Source of the DNA: Myxococcus hansupus
Lineage (GTDB): Bacteria > Myxococcota > Myxococcia > Myxococcales > Myxococcaceae
NCBI RefSeq assembly: GCF_000280925.3
Contig: NZ_CP012109.1
Coordinates: 7,150,501-7,214,500, forward strand
Reading direction: 5' to 3'
DNA: 64,000 bases
Part shown: positions 53,391 through 62,375 of the stretch, piece by piece
Numbering within the stretch: the stretch's first letter is position 1
Layout: every line of letters begins with the position of its first letter
The notes under the pieces: model-generated
What the model saw: the letters and a program-made list of their open reading frames with translations, nothing else
Databases searched by the model: none
Told to the model about the DNA's origin: nothing
Position numbers and translations under genes: made by a program

Positions 53391-53422
53391 AGGGCCAAGG
53401 GATTGCACTATCCCTGGGCCCT
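53391..53422 (+). promoter_or_regulatory. Hairpin covering the ribosome-binding region of the DUF3857 lipoprotein gene
   Basis: AGGGCCAAGGGAT (53391-53403) pairs with ATCCCTGGGCCCT (53410-53422) in 12 of 13 positions, loop of 6. It ends 3 bases before ATG 53426 and contains the only purine-rich stretches that could bind the ribosome, so it may limit translation. Confidence 0.5.
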
Positions 53423-53425
53423 CCT

Positions 53426-56400
53426 ATGCGCACCTTTCGATCTCGCTTCGCCGCGCTCGCACTCGCCGCAACCCTCACGGGCTGCTCCCATTCCGCCTCC
53501 ACGGCGACGCCCCGCGTGCTCGAAATCGCCGCGGAGCGCGCGCAGAAGGGCACGCAAGAGGCTCGCACGCTCGCGTTCGCGGGCTTTCACGCCCTGCTCG
53601 TCGCGGGTGACGCCACGCTGGCGCAGCAACGCTTCGACGACGCCATCGCCCGGGACGCCGGTGACGTCTACGCCCTGGCCGGGCAGTCCCTGATGGCGCG
53701 GCGCGCGGGCCGTCCCGACCGCGCCCTGGCCGCGTCGCTGGAGGTGGCCGCGCGCGCGCCCAAGCACCCGTTGGCCACCATCGCCGCGCGGCACGTGCTG
53801 GAATCGGTGGGCACGTCGCGGGCGCTGGACGACGACATCCTCCAGGGCGTGGACCGGGCGCTGGCGGCGGGCGCGACGGGCGAGACCGCCTATCTGCTGC
53901 GCGGCGCGCGCATGTCCGTCGCGGTGGTGCGCGGCGAGGCGCAGGCGCGCGACGCGGCCATGCTGGAGCTGGGCGGCGTGAATCAGGTGTCCCTCGCCGG
54001 CCCCTTCTCGCCCTACCACCTGCTGGCCTGGGACGAGAGCACGCCCATCCACCAGAACGGCTCGCTGGCGGGCCCCTTCACCGGCGCCTTTGGCCCGCTG
54101 CCGGTGCGCACGCTGGAATCGCCCGACGGGCGCATGGACCTGACGGGCGAGCCGGGCCCGGGGGACAACTACGTGCAGGCCTTCGACGCGGAGGTGACGG
54201 AGCCGGGCCTCTACGTGGCGCGCACGGTGAGCGGCACCTCGCATCAGGTGGCGCTCAACGGCGCGCCGCTGATGGAGCGCCGGGCCTGGCAGCGCGCCAC
54301 CTCCACCGTCACCGCGCGCGCCGTCCAGCTCGGCGCGGGCAAGCACCGCTTCCTGGTGCGCCAGCTCAAGGGGAGCACGTCCGGCCTGCTGACCTTCGCG
54401 CTGCTGCGCGTGGACGGGCGCCCGTCCGCCGTGCGCTTCACCCCGGCCACCGGCCCCGCGCCCAAGACCTGGGGCGGCAAGGCCGAGGCCTCCGACGAGA
54501 CGCCCGGCGTGTTCGCCACCGCGGAGAGCGTGAAGACGGCCCTGCACGCGGAGGCCGGTGAGCTGCTCGCCGTGGTGCTGGCGGTGCGCGACGGCCTGCA
54601 GCGGGACGCGGATGGCGCGCGGCGGCTGATGGCGTCGGTGGAGGCCAACACGCCGACGCTGCTGTGGCTGCGCGCCGAGGTGGCGTCCGCGGACCGCACC
54701 GTGCCCTCCAAGGTGGCCCGTGGCCGCGCCACGCGCGACCTGGAGGCGCTGCTGGCGAAGGACTCTGGCAACGTGGCGGCGCTGCTGCTGCGCGCGGAGC
54801 TGTTCCTGGACGAGGGGCAGCCCGCCCCCGCGATGGACGTGCTGAAGACGGCCTCCGAGGTCGCCCAGCCCGCCGGCCACCCGGTGTTCATGCTGCGCGC
54901 CCGCGCGGCCCTGGCGCTGGAAGTGGAGGCGCTGGCGGAGGAGTCGCTCGCCGCGGCGCTGGAGGCCCAGCCCGGCCTGTGCGAAGCGCTGGCGCTCCAG
55001 TACAACCTGTCGCGGCGCCGCGACGCGGCCGAGCGCGGCGACAAGCTGCTGACGGCCCTGGAGGGCTGCCCGGCCCGGACGGTGCGCCAGGCGGACCACG
55101 CGCGCACGCGGGGCGACACGGAGGCCGCGGCGAAGCTGTACGCGGAGCTGCTGGGCCGCGACCCGAGCAGCATCAGCCTGGGCAACACGCTGGCCAACCT
55201 CTACGTGTCCAAGCGCCGCTTCGACGACGCGACGGCGGTGCTGCAGAAGCTGGCCGCCGTGTGGCCTCGCAACGCGGAGCTGGTGAAGCGGATGGCGGAC
55301 GTGCGCGAGTACGCGGGCCAGCCCGCCGAGGCGCTCGCGCTGCGTGAGCGGGCCCTGGCCATGGAAGGGGATGACCTGTCGCTGCGCCGCGCGGTGGAGC
55401 GCGCGAAGACGGGCCGCGAGCTGCTCCAGGAGCACGCCGTGGACGGCCGCGAGGCCATCCGCGCCTACGAGGCGGAGCCCATGAGCGGCGGCAGCGCGGC
55501 GGCCTTCGTGCTGGATGCGGCGGCGGTGCGCGTGTACCCCGACGGCAGCATCGTCAACCGCATCCACACGGTGCAGAAGGCGCTGGAGCAGTCGGGCGTG
55601 CAGGAGATCGCCGAGGTGAACGTGCCGCGCGGCGCGCAGGTGCTGGCGCTGCGCACGCTGAAGGCGGACGGCCGGGTGCTGGAGCCGGAGAACATCGAGG
55701 GCAAGGACACGGTGAGCCTGCCCGGCGTGGCCGTGGGCGACTACGTGGAGGTGGAGTACCTGCTGGCCGAGCCGCCGCGCGGCCCCGCGCAGCCGGGCTT
55801 CACCGCGTCCGCCTTCTACTTTCAAATCGCGAACCAGCCGAACGCGTGGGTGACGTACACGGTGGTGGCGCCCAAGGGCGTGGGCATGAAGGTGGACGCC
55901 CACGGCATGAAGGCCCCGGAGCCGAAGGTGACGGGCGACGTGGAGGTGTTCCACTTCGAGACGCGCCGGGTGCCGCCCTTCATCCCCGAGCCGGACGCGC
56001 CGCCCTCCGCCAACGAGTACCTGCCCTTCGTCATCGTGGGCGCGGGCACCACCGGCAACGAGGGCCTGGTGAAGCTCTACGGTGACGCCTTCCAGGACCG
56101 CTGGCAGCGCACGGCGGAGGTGGACGCCTTCGCGCGCAAGGCCGCCGAGGGCAAGACGGGCCTGGACGCGGTGAAGGCGCTGCACGCCGCGGTGATGAGC
56201 CGCTTCTCCGGCCGCGACGCGAGCCTGAGCCAGACGGCGGCCTCCACGGTGGCGCAGGACCGGGGCAGCCGGCTGACGGTGATGAAGGCCGGCCTGGAGG
56301 CGCTGGGCATCCCCTCGCGCGTGGTGGCGGTGCGCACCTTCAACACCGACCCGGCACCCTACACCTTCCCCTTCGACTCGCTGCTGCCCTACGCGGCGCT

Positions 56401-57205
56401 GCGCGTGGAAGTCCCGGGCAGCGAGCCCGTGTGGGTGGACACCTCCGTGCGCTACGGCCCCTTCGGCGAGCTGCCGGAGTTGGCCATGGGCGGCCTGGAG
56501 GCGTGGCTGCTGCCGGAGCCGGGCCGTCCGCTCCAGCGGGTGCAGACGCCGGCCATGAAGGAGCTCCCCGGCAAGGACGTGAAGCTGACGCTGAAGCTCG
56601 CCGAGGACGGCACGCTCAGCGGCCAGGGCGAGGAGACGTACTCCGGCTTCGAGGCGGCGCAGATTTCCGAGGCCTTCAACCAGCTTTCGGCCGAGAGCCG
56701 CAACCAGGCCCTGCAGGGCGCGGTGGCGCGGTACTTCGGCGGCGCCTCGCTGTCGAGCGTGAAGCTGGAGAACCAGGAGAAGGTGGGCGCGCCCTTCGTG
56801 CTGCGCTACGAGTTCACCGTGCCGCGCTTCGGCCGCGCGGAGGGCAGCAAGCGCATGGCCATGGGCCCCCTCACCTTCCCCGCGCAGTTGGGCCGGCGCT
56901 TCGTGCAACTGAGCACGCGCCGCACGCCGCTCTACGTCGACACCACCGAGGCCAGCAGCATGCAGGTCACGCTGACCCTGCCCAAGGGCTGGAAGCTCGA
57001 GGACCCGCAGGCGGAGATCCAGGCGAAGAACCCGTTCGGCCGTTTCTCGCGCTCGGAGAAGCAGGACGGGGACACCCTCCGTGTCACCGAGTCGCTGCGC
57101 CTGCCGCGAAACCGCATCGCCCCGAACCAGTACGAGGTCTTCGCCGGATTCACGGGCGACGTGGACCTCATCCAGACGCGAGAGCTGGTCCTGGTGAAGC
57201 CCTAG
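53426..57205 (+). CDS. DUF3857 / transglutaminase-like lipoprotein, catalytic residues lost
   Basis: 1259 residues; MRTFRSRFAALALAATLTGC is a lipoprotein signal (C20). It is a paralogue of the protein at 8934-12593: beta-rich region (about 180-330), TPR-like helices (about 390-660), DUF3857 (about 690-860), transglutaminase fold (about 905-1030) and a C-terminal beta domain (FVQLSTRRTPLYVDTTEASS). At the expected nucleophile it reads A943-QDRGSR in place of GDCKDK, and the His position is Ala (LPYAALRV, A990); only the Asp remains (D1005 in VWVDTS). It is thus probably a non-catalytic scaffold or binding protein. A hairpin overlaps its translation start, and a terminator follows. Confidence 0.88.
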   Translation: MRTFRSRFAALALAATLTGCSHSASTATPRVLEIAAERAQKGTQEARTLAFAGFHALLVAGDATLAQQRFDDAIARDAGDVYALAGQSLMARRAGRPDRALAASLEVAARAPKHPLATIAARHVLESVGTSRALDDDILQGVDRALAAGATGETAYLLRGARMSVAVVRGEAQARDAAMLELGGVNQVSLAGPFSPYHLLAWDESTPIHQNGSLAGPFTGAFGPLPVRTLESPDGRMDLTGEPGPGDNYVQAFDAEVTEPGLYVARTVSGTSHQVALNGAPLMERRAWQRATSTVTARAVQLGAGKHRFLVRQLKGSTSGLLTFALLRVDGRPSAVRFTPATGPAPKTWGGKAEASDETPGVFATAESVKTALHAEAGELLAVVLAVRDGLQRDADGARRLMASVEANTPTLLWLRAEVASADRTVPSKVARGRATRDLEALLAKDSGNVAALLLRAELFLDEGQPAPAMDVLKTASEVAQPAGHPVFMLRARAALALEVEALAEESLAAALEAQPGLCEALALQYNLSRRRDAAERGDKLLTALEGCPARTVRQADHARTRGDTEAAAKLYAELLGRDPSSISLGNTLANLYVSKRRFDDATAVLQKLAAVWPRNAELVKRMADVREYAGQPAEALALRERALAMEGDDLSLRRAVERAKTGRELLQEHAVDGREAIRAYEAEPMSGGSAAAFVLDAAAVRVYPDGSIVNRIHTVQKALEQSGVQEIAEVNVPRGAQVLALRTLKADGRVLEPENIEGKDTVSLPGVAVGDYVEVEYLLAEPPRGPAQPGFTASAFYFQIANQPNAWVTYTVVAPKGVGMKVDAHGMKAPEPKVTGDVEVFHFETRRVPPFIPEPDAPPSANEYLPFVIVGAGTTGNEGLVKLYGDAFQDRWQRTAEVDAFARKAAEGKTGLDAVKALHAAVMSRFSGRDASLSQTAASTVAQDRGSRLTVMKAGLEALGIPSRVVAVRTFNTDPAPYTFPFDSLLPYAALRVEVPGSEPVWVDTSVRYGPFGELPELAMGGLEAWLLPEPGRPLQRVQTPAMKELPGKDVKLTLKLAEDGTLSGQGEETYSGFEAAQISEAFNQLSAESRNQALQGAVARYFGGASLSSVKLENQEKVGAPFVLRYEFTVPRFGRAEGSKRMAMGPLTFPAQLGRRFVQLSTRRTPLYVDTTEASSMQVTLTLPKGWKLEDPQAEIQAKNPFGRFSRSEKQDGDTLRVTESLRLPRNRIAPNQYEVFAGFTGDVDLIQTRELVLVKP

Positions 57206-57226
57206 CCCGGGGATGAATAAAGCCAG

Positions 57227-57245
57227 AAGGCGTCGCGTCTTTTTT
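57227..57245 (+). terminator. Intrinsic terminator after the DUF3857 lipoprotein gene
   Basis: AAGGCG (57227-57232), loop TCG, CGTCTT (57236-57241, one G-U pair), then T to 57245. It lies 22 bases after the stop codon and has the T-run most hairpins here lack. Confidence 0.55.
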
Positions 57246-57251
57246 CCACAA

Positions 57252-57283
57252 CGGCCCCCCGCACAGCGGGTTGCAGGGGGCCG
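57252..57283. promoter_or_regulatory. Nested GC hairpins upstream of the W-rich repeat protein gene
   Basis: CGGCCCCC (57252-57259) pairs with GGGGGCCG (57276-57283). A competing inner stem CCCGC/GCGGG (57258-57270) shares bases with it, so two alternative folds are possible 39 bases before the start at 57322. Confidence 0.35.
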
Positions 57284-57321
57284 AAAGCAGAATTCGTCTG
57301 GTAACCCACGGAGATGACGCG

Positions 57322-58263
57322 ATGACTCCTCGATGGTGGGCTTGTCTGGTGGCCATGCTGGCGGCGCCAATGGTTCATGCGCAGACCGCACCGGTCCCCG
57401 CGTCGGACCCGGAGTACGCCGAGTACGCATACGACGACACGGAGTTCGAGGACGAGGACACGGCGCCCACGGCGCCCTACGCCCCGCCCCAGCTCCCCGC
57501 GGAAAACCTCTCCGCCCGGCCCTTCGCGGGCGCCGTGTGGGCCTCCGGCCACTGGTACTGGGACGGCAACGAGTGGCGCTTCAACAACGGCACCTGGCTG
57601 GCGCCCATGGACGGCTACCGGTTCATCAACGGCTACTGGGAGCAGGATGGCCGGATGTGGCGGTGGGTGTCTGGTGGCTGGGCGCGTCATGACTCGGGGA
57701 TGGTCGAAATCCCCATCGCCGTGACGAGCGCGGAGCTGTCCACGCAGCAGGCCCCGCCGGCGCTCCGCGTCGAGCACGCGCCTCCGCCCCCCGCCCCTTC
57801 CTACGTCTGGACGCCGGGCTACTGGTACTGGGCGGGCGCCAGCTACATGTGGGTGGGTGGCATGTGGGCCGCCCCGCCCCGTCCCGGCCTCGTCTACGTG
57901 TCGTCCCGCTGGGTGCAGCGCGGGCCGTCCTGGTACTTCTCCGCGGGCGGCTGGGCCAACCGCGGCTCGGTGCGAGTCACCGTGCCCGTCTACCGCCACG
58001 CGAGCATCACCGTGACGCGCCGGCACCCGCACTACTTCGCACATAGCTGGCGCCGGTACCCAGCGGTGCGCCACTACGGGTACCACTACACCAACGACTA
58101 CCGCCGGGGCCCGAGCCCGGTGCGCCAGCACTACCGCGGCGGCGGCCACAACCGGCACGGCAATGGCGGCGGCTACCACCGCGCCTCGCCGGGTGGGCAG
58201 CAGCACCGCGGCTCGCACGGCGGACAGCGCCGCGACGGTGGGCGCCGCGGCGGCCGGGACTGA
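57322..58263 (+). CDS. Secreted YXWGXW-type tryptophan-repeat protein
   Basis: 313 residues from ATG 57322, with GGAG 9 bases upstream. MTPRWWACLVAMLAAPMVHA is a signal peptide. The protein has repeated G-x-W-x-W/G-x-W units: ASGHWYWDGNEWRFNNGTWL, DGYRFINGYWEQDGRMWRWV, TPGYWYWAGASYMWVGGMW and GPSWYFSAGGWANRG. These match the YXWGXW repeat family of envelope proteins. The last 80 residues are His/Arg/Gly/Tyr-rich and unstructured (GGGHNRHGNGGGYHRASPGG). It is likely in the outer membrane or secreted; function unknown. The basic tail could bind nucleic acid, polysaccharide or metal. Confidence 0.85.
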   Translation: MTPRWWACLVAMLAAPMVHAQTAPVPASDPEYAEYAYDDTEFEDEDTAPTAPYAPPQLPAENLSARPFAGAVWASGHWYWDGNEWRFNNGTWLAPMDGYRFINGYWEQDGRMWRWVSGGWARHDSGMVEIPIAVTSAELSTQQAPPALRVEHAPPPPAPSYVWTPGYWYWAGASYMWVGGMWAAPPRPGLVYVSSRWVQRGPSWYFSAGGWANRGSVRVTVPVYRHASITVTRRHPHYFAHSWRRYPAVRHYGYHYTNDYRRGPSPVRQHYRGGGHNRHGNGGGYHRASPGGQQHRGSHGGQRRDGGRRGGRD

Positions 58264-58278
58264 CGTCTCAGGGCGCGC

Positions 58279-59730
58279 TCAGGGAGGCAACCCCACCCCG
58301 AGCGCGTCCCGGATGGTCGACGCCGTGTACGGCGTGCCCCACACGGCGTTGACCTCCTCCGCCATCAGCTCCGCGCCGTAGACGAGGCGGCCGGTGCTCA
58401 CCTCCACCATCACCACCCGGGCATCCGTCAGCGTGCGCAACCTGGGCGCCGCGCCCTCCATGTCGAGCCCCCGCCGCTTCAAGTCGCGCACATCCTGAAG
58501 GTACGTGCGCAGGTGGGCCTGGAGGTACGGGACGGCGAGCAACTGCGCGGGCGCCCCGAGCTCCGTCAGCAGGTGCCCCAGGTAGAGGGGAATCATCGCC
58601 CCCACGTAGGCCTCCACCAGCGGGCCGTGACTCAACGGCGAGGTGTTCCAGTCCGCGGGCGCGCCATGCATCACGTAGAGCGGCGACACCCAGGCGCCCG
58701 CCGCCGCCACCAGGGACTGCGTCTGCTCGTAGGGCACGAGCGCGTCCCGGTCCTCGTGGATGACGAAGAAGGGCACCTCCAGCTTCGAGGCCAGGTGCGC
58801 CGCCGTCCACCGGCTGTAGTCCGCGCCGGGCGCGGAGGGACGGCCGCCCGTGGTGGCGAAGATGCGGCGGGAGTACGGCTCGAAGAACGTCTCGTAGTGG
58901 CCGCGCATCACCGGGTCCGTCACGCGCGAGGGCACGACGACGTCCAGGTAGTTCACCTGGTGCTCGAAGTCCGACAGCGGATAGAGGGCGACGCCCACCT
59001 TCGGCCGCACCTCGGCGGGCGCGTCCACCGCGGCGTACAGCGCGTTGAACCCGCCCCACGAGCCTCCGAAGATGCCGATGCGCGCCCGGTCCACGCCCTC
59101 GGCCACGGTGAGGAAACGCATGCCCAGGGCCATGTCGTCGCGGTCGTTCTGGATGTCACCGCCCGCGTAGAAGCGGCCGAAGATGGCCAGCACCCCGAAG
59201 TCGTGCCGCAGGTAGATGGAGGACTCCCCCGCGATGCTCTCCGGCGTGCTCTGCGAATAGGCGATGTAGTGCGCGCCGCCGTCGAAGTTCGGCTCGCTGT
59301 CATCCAGGTAGAGCCCGTTGGGCCGCGCCGCCCAGCGCGCGTCCACCGCCTCGCCCGTCCACGCGATGCCGTCATACGGACGCGTGAGCACCATGACGGG
59401 CCAGGTGCCCGGCTTCTTCGGCGGGAACCATTGCGCGTACGAAGGGGCCTTGCCGGGCTCCTCCAGGCGCAGCAGTTGGTAGGGCCACACCTCGCCTTCG
59501 AGCGTGGCCTGCCCCGTGCTCAGCACCGTCACCGTGAGCTCGGCCGTGCCCGCGTCGGAGCCGCCGTCCTCCGGTGCACCCGCGTCGGGGACACCGGCGT
59601 CCGGCGGGGTCGACGCATCCGGGAGGCTGACGCCGCCATCCTCGCGGGTGTCCTCGGAGCCGGTGTCACATGCCAGGGGGAGGCCGCCCAGGAGGACGGC
59701 GCCAAGAACGGTCATCAGAACGGGACGCAT
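58279..59730 (-). CDS. Alpha/beta hydrolase lipoprotein (prolyl-oligopeptidase / acyl-esterase type)
   Basis: 483 residues. MRPVLMTVLGAVLLGGLPLAC is a lipoprotein-like signal (C21), followed by an Asp/Gly/Pro-rich linker (PDASTPPDAGVPDAGAPEDG) typical of myxobacterial surface lipoproteins. The hydrolase fold has the nucleophile S224 in RIGIFGGSWGGFNALYAAV and a probable Asp in FFVIHEDRDALVPYEQT, with His in the final third (SHGPL). Possible activities are peptidase or esterase on the cell surface. Monocistronic; converges on the W-rich gene with a 15-base gap. Confidence 0.82.
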   Translation of the reverse strand: MRPVLMTVLGAVLLGGLPLACDTGSEDTREDGGVSLPDASTPPDAGVPDAGAPEDGGSDAGTAELTVTVLSTGQATLEGEVWPYQLLRLEEPGKAPSYAQWFPPKKPGTWPVMVLTRPYDGIAWTGEAVDARWAARPNGLYLDDSEPNFDGGAHYIAYSQSTPESIAGESSIYLRHDFGVLAIFGRFYAGGDIQNDRDDMALGMRFLTVAEGVDRARIGIFGGSWGGFNALYAAVDAPAEVRPKVGVALYPLSDFEHQVNYLDVVVPSRVTDPVMRGHYETFFEPYSRRIFATTGGRPSAPGADYSRWTAAHLASKLEVPFFVIHEDRDALVPYEQTQSLVAAAGAWVSPLYVMHGAPADWNTSPLSHGPLVEAYVGAMIPLYLGHLLTELGAPAQLLAVPYLQAHLRTYLQDVRDLKRRGLDMEGAAPRLRTLTDARVVMVEVSTGRLVYGAELMAEEVNAVWGTPYTASTIRDALGVGLPP

Positions 59731-59787
59731 GTCCTTGATGACACCGCGCGGCGGATGGATTGAAAACCCTCCGGGCGTTTTTCCGCG

Positions 59788-60903
59788 CTACTTCGCGTCC
59801 GCGCCCGCTTCCGCGTCCTGGAAGATGGCCACGACGGGCTTGCCGTCCTCGCCCACGTGGCCGCGGTACATGCCGCTGGAGTTGAAGGGCATGGCGATGT
59901 TCCCCTCGCGGTCCATGGCGATGACGCCGCCTTCTCCGCCCGCCTGCACCAGGACGTCGTTGACGACGACGCGGGCCGCCTCCTGGAGCGGCAGCGACTG
60001 GTATTCCACGCGGGCGCAGATGTCGCGCGCCACGGTGTAGCGGATGAAGAACTCACCGTGCCCGGTGGCGGACACCGCGCAGGTCGGGTCGGCGTAGGTG
60101 CCCGCGCCGATGATGGGCGAGTCCCCCACCCGGCCGAAGCGCTTGTTCGTCATGCCACCGGTGGACGTGGCCGCGGCGAGCCCGCCGTTCTGGTCCAACG
60201 CCACCGCGCCCACGGTGCCGAACTTGTGGTCCCCCGTCACCGGGTCATACCCGGGCTGGACGGACGAGGACGGCGGCTGGGCGCGCTCCTTCTCCAGCGC
60301 GCGCTGGAGCCCCTGCCAGCGGTCCTCCGTGTAGAAGTACTTCGGGTCCACCAGCGCCACGCCCTGCGTCTTCGCGAAGGCCTCCGCCCCCTCGCCCACC
60401 ATCATCACGTGCGGCGACTTCTCCATCACGAGCCGCGCCAGCTCGATGGGATTGCGCACGTGCCGCAGGCCCGCCACCGCGCCGGCCTTGCGCGTCGTGC
60501 CGTCCATGATGGCGGCGTCCAGTTCGTTCACCCCGTCATGGGTGAACACCGCGCCCTTGCCCGCGTTGAAGTACGGCGAGTCCTCCAGCACGCGGACCGC
60601 CGCGGACACCGCGTCCAGCGCCGAGCCGCCCCGCGCCAGCACCGCGTGCCCTGCTTCGAGCGACTGCGTCAGCGCGGCGCGGACCTCGGCTTCGCGCTCG
60701 GGCGACAGGTTCTCCCGGGAGATGACGCCCGCGCCGCCGTGGATGACGAGCCCCCACTTCGGCTTGCGCACGGGCGTACCGTCCGAGGTGGCCTGCTCGC
60801 CGTCCGTGCGAGCGGCGCCGGTATGGCTACAGCCTTGAGGAGCAAGGAGCATCACGGCACCCAGGACGAGAACACGGCGAAGGGACGTAGACGACACGAG
60901 CAT
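59788..60903 (-). CDS. Isoaspartyl peptidase / L-asparaginase (Ntn hydrolase), exported
   Basis: 371 residues from ATG 60903, with GGAGG 9 bases upstream. The N-terminus LRRVLVLGAVMLLAPQGC is a signal, perhaps with a weak lipobox. The Ntn-hydrolase signatures are WGLVIHGGAGVI, GGSALDAVSAAVRVLEDSPY, FNAGKGAVFT and the self-cleavage site HKFGTVGAVAL, where T230 becomes the new N-terminal nucleophile; GGMTNKRFGRVGDSPIIGAG follows. The enzyme cleaves beta-aspartyl dipeptides and asparagine. In the periplasm it would recycle damaged peptides or supply amino acids. Confidence 0.94.
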   Translation of the reverse strand: MLVSSTSLRRVLVLGAVMLLAPQGCSHTGAARTDGEQATSDGTPVRKPKWGLVIHGGAGVISRENLSPEREAEVRAALTQSLEAGHAVLARGGSALDAVSAAVRVLEDSPYFNAGKGAVFTHDGVNELDAAIMDGTTRKAGAVAGLRHVRNPIELARLVMEKSPHVMMVGEGAEAFAKTQGVALVDPKYFYTEDRWQGLQRALEKERAQPPSSSVQPGYDPVTGDHKFGTVGAVALDQNGGLAAATSTGGMTNKRFGRVGDSPIIGAGTYADPTCAVSATGHGEFFIRYTVARDICARVEYQSLPLQEAARVVVNDVLVQAGGEGGVIAMDREGNIAMPFNSSGMYRGHVGEDGKPVVAIFQDAEAGADAK

Positions 60904-61095
60904 GCGAGGGACCTCCAGAGCGCTCCGTCGGTAGCACGCCCTCCAGGGCGGCACAACGCGCCGTCCTGGGGGAGTGTCCGCGAGGAGGAGGTGAGCCAGG
61001 GCTCTCCCGCCTGCCTCCCCTGGCATGCGCGGGCGCCGCGCGAATGCACAGTGTCGAGACTTCGGAGCGTGCAGACACACACCGAGGTGAGCGCG

Positions 61096-61770
61096 ATGAG
61101 GAAACTGAAGGGACTGCGGGTGGCGGTGCTCGTGGCGGATGGCTTCGAGCAAATCGAGCTGACGGCGCCGGTGAAGAAGCTGGAGCGACAAGGCGCCGAC
61201 GTGACGATTGTGTCGCCCTACCGGGGGCGCATCCGCGGGATGAACCACCTGATGCCGGGCAAGAAGGTGTCCGTGGACGCGACGCTCCGCGAGGTGAAGG
61301 CCGCGGACTTCGACGCGGTGCTCATCCCGGGCGGGCTGGTGAACCCGGACCTGCTCCGGCAGAGCGCGCTCGCCCTGGACTTCGTGCGGGACGCCGACGC
61401 GCTGGACCTGCCCATCGCCGTCATCTGTCACGGCCCCTGGGTGCTGATTTCGGCGGGCCTCGTGGAAGGCCGTTCGCTGGCGTCCTGGCCCGGCATCCGC
61501 GACGACGTGCGCAACGCGGGCGGACGGTGGGTGGACCAAGCGGCGCTTCGCGATGGCAACTGGGTGTCCAGCCCCGGCCCGCGTCAGATGTTCGCGTTCA
61601 TCAAGGGCATGGTGGAGCTCTTCGAGGAGAAGATGCCCGAGGTGGTGGCGCGCGCTCCGCTGGTGCCGCAGCGGCAGCGGGTGCCTCGCGCCCTCTGGCC
61701 CAAGCTGCTCGCGGGGACGCTGGCCACCGCGGCGCTCGGGCTGGGCGCGCGGCGGCTGGCCCTGCGCTGA
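61096..61770 (+). CDS. DJ-1/PfpI family protein with C-terminal membrane anchor
   Basis: 224 residues from ATG 61096 (GAGGTGAG upstream). Residues 6-170 are a PfpI/DJ-1 domain (VAVLVADGFEQIELTAPVKK, FDAVLIPGGLVNPDLLRQS) with the reactive C111 in PIAVICHGPWVLI and E18, as in deglycase/YhbO-like proteins. After a linker it ends in a hydrophobic segment, PKLLAGTLATAALGLGARRL, which could anchor it in the membrane; normal family members are soluble and end near residue 180. Likely a stress or repair function. A hairpin shared with the convergent sufT gene follows. Confidence 0.88.
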   Translation: MRKLKGLRVAVLVADGFEQIELTAPVKKLERQGADVTIVSPYRGRIRGMNHLMPGKKVSVDATLREVKAADFDAVLIPGGLVNPDLLRQSALALDFVRDADALDLPIAVICHGPWVLISAGLVEGRSLASWPGIRDDVRNAGGRWVDQAALRDGNWVSSPGPRQMFAFIKGMVELFEEKMPEVVARAPLVPQRQRVPRALWPKLLAGTLATAALGLGARRLALR

Positions 61771-61771
61771 G

Positions 61772-61800
61772 GGCGCCGGCCCTTGGCGAGGCCGGACGCC
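61772..61800. terminator. Hairpin between convergent genes
   Basis: GGCGCCGGCC (61772-61781) pairs with GGCCGG-A-CGCC (61790-61800), with one bulged A and an 8-base loop. It fills the 48-base gap between the PfpI and sufT genes. Confidence 0.5.
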
Positions 61801-61818
61801 GAGGGCCGTCTTCTCCCG

Positions 61819-62361
61819 CTACATCCAACCCAGTTGGAGCCGCGCCACTTCGGACATGCGCTCCTGGCCCCAGGGCGGGTCCCACACGAGCTCGACGCGC
61901 GTCTCCTTCACGCCCGGCACCGAGCCCACCTTGGTGCGCACGTCCTCCACGAGCACCGGCCCCATGCCGCAGCCCGGCGCGGTGAGCGTCATCTGGATGT
62001 CCACCCGCTGACCGCCCTCCGGATGCGGCTCCGCCGTACACGCGTACACGAGCCCCAGCTCCACGATGTTCACCGGAATCTCCGGGTCATACACCGTGCG
62101 GAGCTGCTCCCAGACCTGCTCCTCGTTGAACTCGCTGGGGTCGCCAGCGGCCTTCTCCTTGGGCGCGTACTCCTCGCCCAGCGCGCCGCCGTCCTTCTCG
62201 TCGACGCGGAAGAGCTGACCGTAGGGGTCCTGCACCGTGATGTTTCCGCCGAGCGTCTGCGTCACGCGCAGCTCCGAGCCCGCGGGCAGCATCACCCGGT
62301 CTCCGCTGGGGATGATTGTCGCGGACACCTCCCGCTCCAGCACCACCATCATTCCTCGCAT
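61819..62361 (-). CDS. sufT: SufT-like iron-sulfur assembly factor (DUF59/MIP18)
   Basis: 180 residues from ATG 62361 (GGAGGGG upstream). Residues 95-175 form the DUF59 domain: LRTVYDPEIPVNIVELGLVY and the conserved Cys motif MTLTAPGCGMGPVLVEDVRT. The N-terminal 85 residues carry the SufT-type leader (LEREVSATIIPSGDRVMLPA, TLGGNITVQ). It helps deliver Fe-S clusters to client proteins. It follows sufU by 14 bases on the same strand and is the last gene of the suf run. Confidence 0.9.
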   Translation of the reverse strand: MRGMMVVLEREVSATIIPSGDRVMLPAGSELRVTQTLGGNITVQDPYGQLFRVDEKDGGALGEEYAPKEKAAGDPSEFNEEQVWEQLRTVYDPEIPVNIVELGLVYACTAEPHPEGGQRVDIQMTLTAPGCGMGPVLVEDVRTKVGSVPGVKETRVELVWDPPWGQERMSEVARLQLGWM

Positions 62362-62375
62362 GTGCCCCTCCACCC

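Noticed and set aside
53408..57430. A 1340-codon minus-strand frame opposite the second DUF3857 gene
   Set aside because: Same kind of GC-driven shadow; no recognisable motif.
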